Below, in pieces: positions 1-7,149 of a stretch of DNA of 9,950 nucleotides (the stretch's first letter is position 1; each line of letters opens with the position of its first letter). This stretch comes from an uncultured Bacillus sp. (GTDB taxonomy: Bacteria > Bacillota > Bacilli > Bacillales > Cytobacillaceae). A program made the position numbers and the translations under genes. The stretch spans positions 1 to 9,950 of the forward strand of contig CALCRD010000221.1 in the NCBI GenBank assembly GCA_937894355.1, given 5' to 3'. The notes under the pieces are model-generated. The model had not been told where the DNA came from. It did not search any database and saw only the letters and a program-made list of their open reading frames with translations.

Positions 1-362
1 GAAGGCTCGCTTCGCTGATTAGACTTGTCCACGACGATTACTTGAGTGTAATAAGTGACGCCCGGGGTTAAGTTTGTTACTTGGATCGGGGTTTCTGTTG
101 CTGTCATAAATAGAGTATTGTTAACCCCGTCCCAATCAGCAGGAGCGTTGGGTTTTCCTGACCAAACAGCTCCATCCCATCCCGTAGGTTTAAAATTAGC
201 TACCGTGCTAACATTTACTTCAAAATGCTTAAAATCGACTGGCTTTTCATATGCCAAAATTATCACTCCCGACGTGTTGTTTGGCTTCGGCAGCGTTTTA
301 TTACCGCCGGAACAACCGGCCAAAACCAAACATAACACCAATAATATTGTTACCCGTTTCAT
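1..362 (-). CDS. Putative lipoprotein with FN3-like domain (3' end outside window)
   Basis: The frame opens at an ATG at 362-360 and stays open to the window edge (120 codons plus two bases), so the C terminus is missing. Residues 1-17 form a lipoprotein signal: positive KR, a hydrophobic run, then lipobox L14-A15-G16-C17 followed by SGG. The predicted mature protein is therefore lipid-anchored at Cys17 on the outer face of the cytoplasmic membrane. A short polar linker (about 18-30) precedes a beta-rich stretch (about 31-120) with FN3-type landmarks: FKHFEVNVS near 44-52 and LTPGVTYYTQVIVVD near 98-112. Such domains commonly follow the baseplate protein in related phages. GGAGGT at 374-369 sits six bases before the ATG, and an extended -10 promoter lies just upstream, so the gene can be expressed apart from the tail operon. 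The signal peptide is clear; the FN3 assignment is by eye. A role in superinfection exclusion or host-surface change is inference, and a surface-anchored tail accessory is possible. Confidence 0.8.
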   Translation of the reverse strand, partial: MKRVTILLVLCLVLAGCSGGNKTLPKPNNTSGVIILAYEKPVDFKHFEVNVSTVANFKPTGWDGAVWSGKPNAPADWDGVNNTLFMTATETPIQVTNLTPGVTYYTQVIVVDKSNQRSEP

Positions 363-368
363 GAGATT

Positions 369-374
369 ACCTCC
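369..374 (-). promoter_or_regulatory. Ribosome binding site of the lipoprotein gene
   Basis: GGAGGT on the minus strand lies six bases before the ATG at 362. It fixes that ATG as the start and places the lipoprotein signal at the true N terminus. Confidence 0.8.
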
Positions 375-392
375 GAAGTAAGTATTTGTATT

Positions 393-420
393 ATTATACC
401 ACTTATAAGGTAATTTTAAA
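393..420 (-). promoter_or_regulatory. Extended -10 promoter for the lipoprotein gene
   Basis: The minus strand reads TGGTATAAT (401-393): a perfect TATAAT hexamer at 398-393 with the extended -10 TG one base upstream. A weak -35 candidate, TTTAAA, lies at 420-415 with a 16-base spacer (four of six matches to TTGACA). Transcription would start near position 386, giving a leader of roughly 25 bases that contains the ribosome binding site. The promoter straddles the stop codon of the baseplate gene. It is the clearest housekeeping-type promoter noticed in the window. Confidence 0.6.
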
Positions 421-2376
421 ACCTTTAACTGCACTCGCGGCAGAAGCTCCTTTGATTCGCTTTGGCGCTCCCGGCGAAATCAAATATACCTGACCTGAAA
501 CCTCATCCAAACCTTGTTCCGCAAAGTTCCAAACGTTAAATGATGTGAATTTAATATAGAGTGTTTTGCCAATATCTTCTGCTCGGTATGAGTACTTAAA
601 AACATTGTCGTCTATGCGCGCGAATTGCGTTCCGGCTGCGTGAGTACCGATTGTAGAGCCATAAGCGCCGCGAACCAAGTAAGACAGGTTGTATCGGTTT
701 GCCGCTGTTAAATCGGCGTTTTGGTACGCTAAAAATTCACCGTTAACCCAACAAAGGGTATTTAAATATTCGGCGTCCGTTTTAGTGCCGGAGATTAGTT
801 CGCTTTTACTTTCCGAAAGATCGACCTGTAGAGTATTGGTTGCGTCGATTGTTTCCCCTGTTGGCAAAAGTGCGGTTAAAACTCCAGTCCGACATGGGCC
901 ATGTATCCTGCCAATCTCTTTATAGCTTAAATCATCATCACTAACCCAAACACCACAACCACCCCAATAATCGCTCGACCCCGAAACGGCTATCCAAATT
1001 TCTGGACGGTTCGCGGTCGTAAGCTCTCTCGGTGCTTCGAAAATAACCGGTTGGTTGATGTTTCCCGGCGGCGCGTTGCGATCAATCATGTACCTGTCCG
1101 CGCCATGGATTGAGTACTTCGGCGGTGCGTTAGTTCCCTTCCTTAATGTTGCGGTTACGGTTAAATTCCCGTCCTCATCTTCCTCAACCGTTTCAATCAG
1201 TACCGGGATGGGGTTAGGAGATAAAATTGGTTCTGTAATAGTCACAAAATCGCCGGGTTCAAGCAAGCAATGTGCCCAGCCAAGCGGGAATTTATAAGTG
1301 TTTCTGCCGTACAAACTATTTTTAACTAATATGTTTGCGGCGTATTCCGCGCGCTCTTTTGTATGGATAAAAGACAAGTCGACTTCTGACATTGACCGTC
1401 TACCGCGACGATTAATATCGACTAATATCTCACCATCTGCCGTTTCGGTCTCGTAAGCGTTCGCCCGATTCGTAAATTTGACCGGGACATGGTTGTAAGC
1501 TTCGGCGTTGTCTGCTCGCTCGAACTCGACCATGGGGTCGTTATCTAAAAAATCATCCGCAGTTAGATTGTAAAGCGGTTCTGTGTCTGGCTCGTATATC
1601 GCCCCGTTTGCTTCTATTCGTTCGTCGCACCGCGGGACTAATTTTAATTTATTTTGGCTCCAAAAAACGATTGTATTAGTTGCCTTACAGATATTATTGA
1701 TAATTTCGTGAGCTTTTTCTGTTTCGATCAATGGCAAACTGATTAACAAGTCTGCCGCTTTGCAATATGTCCGGTATCTTTCGAGACTTTCGGTATCAAT
1801 CCCACCTGCCCCAAATCCAACGCCATTCGCCGGGTCGGTACAAATAAACGCGATTGCGTCAGCCGGGTTAACGTCGATTCCGTCTCCGCTCTCTCTCAAC
1901 ATTCCTTTAATCTCAAAGTTCAGCTCTGGTACACCCCCGGACGTGCCCAAATCCATAACTCCTGCAACGTACGCCAAACCGCTGTAAGGTAGCGCTTTTT
2001 CCGGCAGCTTAGATACGGTATAACCCCAAGGTTCTTGTTCACGCTTACCGTCAAAAAGCGTTAGATTGATAGCGGCTAACTTATCGTATATATTAGCGTC
2101 TGCCCACACTTTACCAACCTCAATCGGGCCTTCTGCCAAGCCTAACAAAACCGCTGCTGTGTAAGTGTAAGATGTATTGATAGTTTTAGACCCGCCGCCC
2201 TTTCCGGTTCTGGTTGTTTCCTCGTGCGGAACGGCTTTAAAGTCGTAATAATCAATGACGTTTCCGGAAATTCGGGAAGTACCTAAAATAATCGGTACCG
2301 GCAGGCCATATGTGGCAGAATTAATCTGGAATCCAGCTACTTGGTTTTCCTTGGTTCTCGTAGTTTTGCCACCCAT
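403..2376 (-). CDS. Baseplate/tail-tip protein, GTA gp15-like (Phage-tail_3 type)
   Basis: Large tail-tip protein of the family containing GTA gp15 and, more distantly, lambda gpJ; it would cap the tail tip and contribute to host contact. Numbered from the GTG at 2379, the N-terminal part has TYGLPVPIILGTSRISGN (about 23-40) and LLGLAEGPIEVGKVWAD (78-94), matching the conserved 'GPI' region of such proteins. Residues about 220-400 fit the Phage-tail_3 region. Near 563-589 is the characteristic YLVRGAYGSTIGTHAAGTQF stretch. The GTG at 2379 is only one base from the GGAGGT at 2386-2381, whereas the ATG at 2376 is four bases away, so the ATG is chosen (657 residues). Its ATG shares a base with the peptidase stop (TGATG). 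The protein is much shorter than RcGTA gp15 and no TIM-barrel domain is evident. It ends in GFKITL, where an FN3 domain would be expected to begin. Family certain in outline; exact host-binding role inferred. Confidence 0.87.
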   Translation of the reverse strand: MGGKTTRTKENQVAGFQINSATYGLPVPIILGTSRISGNVIDYYDFKAVPHEETTRTGKGGGSKTINTSYTYTAAVLLGLAEGPIEVGKVWADANIYDKLAAINLTLFDGKREQEPWGYTVSKLPEKALPYSGLAYVAGVMDLGTSGGVPELNFEIKGMLRESGDGIDVNPADAIAFICTDPANGVGFGAGGIDTESLERYRTYCKAADLLISLPLIETEKAHEIINNICKATNTIVFWSQNKLKLVPRCDERIEANGAIYEPDTEPLYNLTADDFLDNDPMVEFERADNAEAYNHVPVKFTNRANAYETETADGEILVDINRRGRRSMSEVDLSFIHTKERAEYAANILVKNSLYGRNTYKFPLGWAHCLLEPGDFVTITEPILSPNPIPVLIETVEEDEDGNLTVTATLRKGTNAPPKYSIHGADRYMIDRNAPPGNINQPVIFEAPRELTTANRPEIWIAVSGSSDYWGGCGVWVSDDDLSYKEIGRIHGPCRTGVLTALLPTGETIDATNTLQVDLSESKSELISGTKTDAEYLNTLCWVNGEFLAYQNADLTAANRYNLSYLVRGAYGSTIGTHAAGTQFARIDDNVFKYSYRAEDIGKTLYIKFTSFNVWNFAEQGLDEVSGQVYLISPGAPKRIKGASAASAVKGFKITL

Positions 2377-2816
2377 CACAACCTCCTAGGCCGGTAAAAT
2401 CCGGTCAGTCTACTTTTGCCCTGGTCGTCACATAACAGGGATTCGTTAGCACTCGATATGATAACACCCATCCTAACATAAGAGTGGATCACGACCGGCC
2501 ACTTAACAACAATCGCTGAATGGCTAGAGCTTTTGCCGAATTTAAACATGGCAATGTCGCCCGGTTCCGGGGTATCGACTTTATCGCAATATTTCAAAAT
2601 CCATTCCAGATATTTTTCTACGGTGCGGTGGAGATGTATCTCATGCGGGTAATAACCGGGGTTACATTCGCCCGGCTCAAGCACTCCGGCAACTTCATAA
2701 ACTCCAATTAGAAACTGACCACAATCCACGCCAACACCTTTTATCCGCGCCCCTCGATGGTACGGAGTGCCCAACCAAGTTTTGGCTTCGTCAATTATTT
2801 TTTGTCGTTCTATCAT
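2376..2816 (-). CDS. NlpC/P60 tail-tip peptidoglycan peptidase (GTA gp14-like)
   Basis: Probable cell-wall peptidase carried in the tail tip, expected to cut peptide cross-links in peptidoglycan during DNA entry. The 146-residue protein has the NlpC/P60 layout. WLGTPYHRG (about 14-22) leads to the catalytic cysteine motif GVDCGQF, with Cys32. EPGDIAMF (84-91) precedes the catalytic histidine in SSHSAIVV, with His99. His111 in VIHSY is the likely third polar residue. The size is typical for GTA gp14-type proteins, which lack extra binding domains. The ATG at 2816-2814 overlaps the hub gene's stop (TAATG), and an AAAGGAG site lies upstream at a rather long spacing. It sits between the hub and baseplate genes, the conserved GTA order. 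All key residues are present, so activity is likely; bond specificity cannot be read from sequence. Confidence 0.92.
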   Translation of the reverse strand: MIERQKIIDEAKTWLGTPYHRGARIKGVGVDCGQFLIGVYEVAGVLEPGECNPGYYPHEIHLHRTVEKYLEWILKYCDKVDTPEPGDIAMFKFGKSSSHSAIVVKWPVVIHSYVRMGVIISSANESLLCDDQGKSRLTGFYRPRRL

Positions 2817-3763
2817 TATATAATCGTCTCCTTTAGCGGAATATACGGAGTTGCTCTGTTGTGGATAAAATTATTAAACTTGTTTTTACAGGTGTTCGGG
2901 GTTTTATCACAACCGGGATAAATTTTAAAGGTGTCTCCGGCTGCCGGGGGAACATCAAAAGGAATTAAAGCTACTATTTTACCATTAACTTTGTATGATG
3001 TGTTAACAGGTACTGCAACCCCAGACAATGCGCCGGAGGTAAACTCCAAACCGCCTTGCTCGAAATAACCGTCATTGTGTGACAAAGTTGTATTTAATTC
3101 TTGTGATGATACAACAGCCGTAACTGTTCCGGTGACGGTATAAGCTGCCAAATCGAGACCACAGGCATTATCATATAGAGCGTAAGGACAAGTCGGGTAA
3201 AACTTCCGCGGAGGATATTCGACATTTAATTTTTGTACGCTGGATTTAACAACCCATTTCATTTCCATCCCACCGCCAGCGTCAACGTTAACATAGCCAC
3301 CGAACCTCTCGACATAACCCACTATTGACAGCGCGGAGCTAGTAACCAAATCGGTTTCGTCTTCGAGTTTATCCTCGTTTTCAATAAAGGTCATCATCAT
3401 GTTGCCACTGCCAATCGTTCCGGTAGTCATAAAACACAGAAGGAGCGACAAACGGGCTTCGTCAAATCCTCCGTTATGCGCCACTTGGATCATAGGCACA
3501 CCGCCCACCAAATCGGTTAAATCGGAATGCACTGTGACGGTTAATTTATCAACGGAAATTCCGGAAGTTAGTTTGATTCTAGTTCGCTTTAATAAAGGAC
3601 CATCACAAACAAAAACCCTTCCGTCCGGCAATGTTATATCCCTGTCATAGCTTGCATATCGTAGCACCAAACCGCTTTTTAATGTGATTTCGTAAAGGTC
3701 ACACATATAAAATTCAGTTGCTTTATGCAAATGTTCCAACAGTTCAGGAGAAACTTGTTTCAT
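2816..3763 (-). CDS. Tail hub protein, DUF2163/BR0599 (GTA gp13, lambda gpL-like)
   Basis: Tail-tip hub protein joining the distal tail ring to the baseplate. The 315-residue length and gene order fit GTA gp13. The N-terminal half (about 1-180) matches DUF2163, with the early YMCDLYEITLKSG (19-31) and YASYDRDI (37-43). The C-terminal part matches the BR0599 family: YPPRKFYPTCPYALYDNACG (183-202) and YPGCDKTPNTCKNKF (282-296), followed by a conserved tail ending in P-Y-I-P. Four cysteines stand out: C192 and C201 (C-X8-C), then C285 and C292 (C-X6-C). In lambda gpL and relatives a similar C-terminal set of four cysteines binds an iron-sulfur cluster, so one is likely here. The ATG at 3763 overlaps the previous stop (TAATG), and GGAGACGGTGA lies upstream. 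Confidence in the family is high; cluster binding is inferred. Confidence 0.87.
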   Translation of the reverse strand: MKQVSPELLEHLHKATEFYMCDLYEITLKSGLVLRYASYDRDITLPDGRVFVCDGPLLKRTRIKLTSGISVDKLTVTVHSDLTDLVGGVPMIQVAHNGGFDEARLSLLLCFMTTGTIGSGNMMMTFIENEDKLEDETDLVTSSALSIVGYVERFGGYVNVDAGGGMEMKWVVKSSVQKLNVEYPPRKFYPTCPYALYDNACGLDLAAYTVTGTVTAVVSSQELNTTLSHNDGYFEQGGLEFTSGALSGVAVPVNTSYKVNGKIVALIPFDVPPAAGDTFKIYPGCDKTPNTCKNKFNNFIHNRATPYIPLKETII

Positions 3764-4338
3764 TATTTCACCGTCTCCAATTTAATTGATTTCATTTTGT
3801 AAAAGTCAAACCAGAAATTTTCCCAGCTAGCAGAATCTTTAGCAAACGCAACCCGCCAATAATATTCAAAAGAAGCTCTGATCTCTGCTCCTGGTTCCGG
3901 CGCTTCGATCTCAATCCAGCCGTTTTCCTCTAATGTAGCTTCTGTTTCTAATTCACCGGAGAAAACCTTTAAAGTTCCCGGTACAATATCCAATACCGGT
4001 TCAACAAATTGCCCGCCTAAATTGCGCAAAAGCTGGAATCCGGTTGTGCTACCGTTGCCGACACCTAACAAAACATTTTCCTGTTTATAATCTTCCGGGT
4101 CGGGCCACAGAAAAGCCCCCGCTCGTCCTCTAACCTTCGCGAAAAATCCGGCTACATACTCAACCTCTGATGTGTCTAGGCAGGTGTATGAGCAATCCAG
4201 TTCCCACAAAGGCAGCGACCAGCGACTTAAAGTTTTTCTCTTGCCGCTGGCCGACTTTTGAATTTTTGTATTCCATTCCATCGTTTTAGTGCTATTCCAC
4301 GCCATTGAAGGCGGGCTGTCGAAAATCGGTAGGCTCAA
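3763..4338 (-). CDS. Distal tail protein, DUF2460 (GTA gp12-like)
   Basis: Probable distal tail protein forming the ring between tail tube and hub. The sequence follows the DUF2460 pattern: an N-terminal half ending in FFAKVRGRAGAFLWPDPEDY, then GVGNGSTTGFQLLRNLGG, PGTLKVFSGE, and a C-terminal EYYWRVAFAKDS stretch resembling the family's conserved strand before the end. Position directly after the tape measure gene and before the DUF2163 hub is the GTA order. Start choice matters. The longest frame begins with a GTG at 4347-4345, but that GTG shares its first base with the AGGAGG at 4352-4347. The TTG at 4338-4336 lies eight bases past AGGAGG, so it is preferred, giving 191 residues beginning MSLPIFDSPPS. 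The ribosome binding site overlaps the stop codon of the tape measure gene (TAGGAGG), implying translational coupling. Confidence 0.85.
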   Translation of the reverse strand: MSLPIFDSPPSMAWNSTKTMEWNTKIQKSASGKRKTLSRWSLPLWELDCSYTCLDTSEVEYVAGFFAKVRGRAGAFLWPDPEDYKQENVLLGVGNGSTTGFQLLRNLGGQFVEPVLDIVPGTLKVFSGELETEATLEENGWIEIEAPEPGAEIRASFEYYWRVAFAKDSASWENFWFDFYKMKSIKLETVK

Positions 4339-4346
4339 CGACCCCA

Positions 4347-4352
4347 CCTCCT
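4347..4352 (-). promoter_or_regulatory. Ribosome binding site that decides a TTG start
   Basis: AGGAGG on the minus strand, running into the preceding stop as TAGGAGG. It is eight bases from the TTG at 4338 and overlaps the GTG at 4347, so the TTG is the likely start of the distal tail protein. Confidence 0.75.
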
Positions 4353-7149
4353 ATATCGTGTTAAATTCTTTAACTGCAGTTCTGACGTATTTTGTGATAG
4401 CGTCGCCGCCACCATTATCTAACCAATGCTGTGTCGACTTTCCATCAATAGTATAAAAATTAGGTTGCAGTAAAATTTGCATTGGTTGTTGTTCACCTTT
4501 GCCACCTGCTAAACCGGCTTTTTCAAGCTTTCTTTTGTTTAGAGGGATAACTGCTTCTTGATATTTGCCCTCGCCGATCATTGCTAAAGTCGGGCCAGTT
4601 GTGATACCACCTTCTGCAAGTCCGGGAATTGCTGATAGAGCCGCGCTCATTGCATAAGTGGCGCCCATTCCCGCCATCGCTGGAGCTGCGTTCGCCCCGT
4701 ATGAAGCCAATGAAACCGCCGCCGCCGCCGGTGCCCAAGCCATCGCCGTTGTTCCGGCCGTTGTTGCCGATGTAGCCGCCATGGTAGATTGCATTGATTG
4801 ACCAAAAACCTTCATCATCAGTTGACTTGCAATCCATTTAGCAACCATTTGCCCGAGCATCGAAAGAATAGTACCTCGCAAGCTCTGCCACGCATCGCCA
4901 ATTGATTTTGCATTATTAATGATATCAACAAAGAAATTCTCTAAGCCCGAATATAGGCCGTTTAAGGTTTCGGCCATGTAGTCCATAGCCGTTCGATGGG
5001 TTTCACCCCACCAAAGATAATATTCCTCCATTAAAGCCTGTCGCCCGGCTAAATCTTGGGCAAATAGAGCTTGTTCGGTGTCGAGTAGTTCGGTATAGCG
5101 CGCTATGTCACCGTCTTTTTTAGCTTGTTCAATTTCTTCTTCCCACTTCACTCGCTCATACTCTAAGTCCTTAATTTTCTGCTGCTTTTCCCGTTCGATT
5201 GCCAACTGTTCGGCTGCGACCTGCTCCGAAAAACTGATCATCCCGTTGCCAACATCTTGAAATTGTATCCCGTTTGCTTGCCAAGCCGCTCTAAATTGCT
5301 CCTGTTGTGCCGCTGTCGATGATGCATATTCATCAGACCAATCGCGGTATTTGCGGGCGACTTCGTCAATGTCATCCGCCGCGCTGTTTTCGATCTCCAT
5401 TTTTTCCTGATCGACCCCAGAAACGCCAATGCTGGATTCCCGTCTTTGGCTTCCCTTGGCGCTATCCGCGACTTTATCCCAGATATCAGCCGTTTTTTTC
5501 TGCTCGTTTTGCAGGATTTTAAGCCGGCGTTGGGAATAAACCGCATTAACCCGCTCTATGTCGCGCTGATAGTTTTCGTTTTGTGACTTTGTTTCGTCTA
5601 AAGCTGCCGTTTGCTCGGATAGCCACAAATCAAGCTGCTGCAACTCTGTTTTGGTGGTTTGCACCCATTCGTTTTCGATTGCTTCGCTGACTTGTTCGGC
5701 TTTCTTTTGCAGTTTTTCCAGCTCCTGAGCACTGGTTTTGGTATCCGTCCCACCACCGCCGCTCAAACCGGTAAATGTGGTTTTAAGCTTCGAAGTATTT
5801 TTAACTAGGTCGTTGACGCTGCTTTTGGTTTGTTTAACAAGTCCTTTCCAGCCGCTTTTAGTCTTGTTCATGCCGCTGTTCATCCCGGCCCAGGCTTCAT
5901 CCATGCTGCCGGTTGCGTCTTGTAATGCTCCGTCAACACTATTTAGCCAATCCTCGACTGGACTTTTGGCGCCAAACATTCCAAAGAGCTTATCTATACC
6001 TGTCAATATGCCTTTAATTACTGTAAAGATGTAAGCTTTGTAGGCACTCCACGCCCATTTAATACTATTATAGATAACGTCCCAAAGACCGCCAAACAAC
6101 TCTTTGAGCGGCTCCCAGTTTTCCCAGACCAACCAAGCCAAAGCACCCAGCGCGGCACCGGCTGCCATAAATCCGGCCAGTGGCAATAAGGCCGCTTTAA
6201 TTGCTACTCCTAGAGCAATAATTGCCGGAATTGCTGCACCAGCTAAAGCTCCTGCAACCGCAAATATTGCAACGCTCAACTGAGGAGGGATTAAATCTTT
6301 TAGGGCTTGATTAATTCCGGCTTGTTCGACCCGCGAAGCAAATTGAGACATAAAGTCAGCCAGGCTTTGCAACTTGTCCTTAATACCTAAAGATTCGATT
6401 AAGCTGTCTCCGGCATTTTTCATAACCATTTTGGTATTATCGAGGACTGTAGCCCAGAACCCGGGAATTTCTTTCGCTTGTTTTGCCATTCCTCCGGCAA
6501 AATCTTTCTGCATACCGGACAAAATAGCATTAATTCCAGCCGTAGAGCTAACTGCGCCCTTTTCAACCCGTTTCATGGCTTCGGGGATTGATACGCCCAT
6601 AGAATCAGCTAAATACTGATAAGCATTAACGCCAGATTCAGCTAGCTGCATCATTTCTTGACCCATTACCCGACCCTTGGCTTGCATTTGGGATATCGCC
6701 AAAGTCATTCTGTCTATGCCCTCTTGCCCGCTCCCCAGCATTCCGGCAGCGTCGCCGATAGTTGACATGATAGGAATAATGTCTTGAGCTGCGAATTTAA
6801 AAGCTAATAGCTTTTTAGCCGTTTCCTGCAATCCCTCGACTTCAAAAGGCGTTTCGGCAGCGAATTGGTAAAGGTCTTTCAAAAAACTTTTCGCTTCATC
6901 GGCGCTGCCAATCAGCGTTTCGAAAGCTACCGCGCTTTGTTTCATTTTTCCGGCTGTAACACCACTAGCAGTCCCAGCCGCCATAATGGCAGCCCCTAAC
7001 GCTCCTAGCGCTTTCCCAGCTTTGGAGGATAACGCCAAACTGTCAGCGCCAAAGGCGCTTTTCATTTGTCTTTGAGTTGCTGCCAATTCTTTTTTCAGAC
7101 CGGAGGAATCGCCCCCGATTTTAATTAGCAGTTGCGCGATTGTCGCCAA
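4351..7149 (-). CDS. Tape measure protein
   Basis: The 932-residue protein sets tail length and is expected to pass into the host during DNA ejection. Residues about 65-260 match the tape-measure N-terminal domain: AFETLIGSADEAKSFLKDLY, then AAETPFEVEGLQETAKKLLA, MGQEMMQLAESGVNAY and GVSIPEAMKRVEKG. A strongly hydrophobic, Ala/Gly-rich segment at about 290-345 could span a membrane. Charged heptad-like helices follow (about 473-560 and 640-700). Residues about 720-780 resemble the lambda gpH C-terminal domain. A common closing motif, GGITTGPTLAMIGEG then EAVIPL, lies at 847-870. The start is a TTG at 7149 preceded by a perfect AAGGAGG at eight bases. The first 29 bases overlap the end of the chaperone's T frame. 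At roughly 1.5 angstroms per residue (the usual rule) the tail would be near 140 nm. No frameshift or damage is seen. Confidence 0.95.
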   Translation of the reverse strand: MATIAQLLIKIGGDSSGLKKELAATQRQMKSAFGADSLALSSKAGKALGALGAAIMAAGTASGVTAGKMKQSAVAFETLIGSADEAKSFLKDLYQFAAETPFEVEGLQETAKKLLAFKFAAQDIIPIMSTIGDAAGMLGSGQEGIDRMTLAISQMQAKGRVMGQEMMQLAESGVNAYQYLADSMGVSIPEAMKRVEKGAVSSTAGINAILSGMQKDFAGGMAKQAKEIPGFWATVLDNTKMVMKNAGDSLIESLGIKDKLQSLADFMSQFASRVEQAGINQALKDLIPPQLSVAIFAVAGALAGAAIPAIIALGVAIKAALLPLAGFMAAGAALGALAWLVWENWEPLKELFGGLWDVIYNSIKWAWSAYKAYIFTVIKGILTGIDKLFGMFGAKSPVEDWLNSVDGALQDATGSMDEAWAGMNSGMNKTKSGWKGLVKQTKSSVNDLVKNTSKLKTTFTGLSGGGGTDTKTSAQELEKLQKKAEQVSEAIENEWVQTTKTELQQLDLWLSEQTAALDETKSQNENYQRDIERVNAVYSQRRLKILQNEQKKTADIWDKVADSAKGSQRRESSIGVSGVDQEKMEIENSAADDIDEVARKYRDWSDEYASSTAAQQEQFRAAWQANGIQFQDVGNGMISFSEQVAAEQLAIEREKQQKIKDLEYERVKWEEEIEQAKKDGDIARYTELLDTEQALFAQDLAGRQALMEEYYLWWGETHRTAMDYMAETLNGLYSGLENFFVDIINNAKSIGDAWQSLRGTILSMLGQMVAKWIASQLMMKVFGQSMQSTMAATSATTAGTTAMAWAPAAAAVSLASYGANAAPAMAGMGATYAMSAALSAIPGLAEGGITTGPTLAMIGEGKYQEAVIPLNKRKLEKAGLAGGKGEQQPMQILLQPNFYTIDGKSTQHWLDNGGGDAITKYVRTAVKEFNTI

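Noticed and set aside
55..381. Open frame of 108 codons on the plus strand
   Set aside because: It lies opposite the lipoprotein gene, which has a signal peptide, ribosome binding site and promoter. The plus-strand translation shows no family resemblance.
4345..4347. GTG at 4347 as start of the distal tail protein
   Set aside because: Its first base belongs to the AGGAGG ribosome binding site, so a ribosome bound there cannot start on it. The TTG at 4338 has the right spacing.
4523..4837. Minus-strand frame of 104 codons rich in Gly, Ser and Asn
   Set aside because: It is an out-of-frame reading of the Ala/Gly/Thr-rich C-terminal part of the tape measure gene, with no ribosome binding site.
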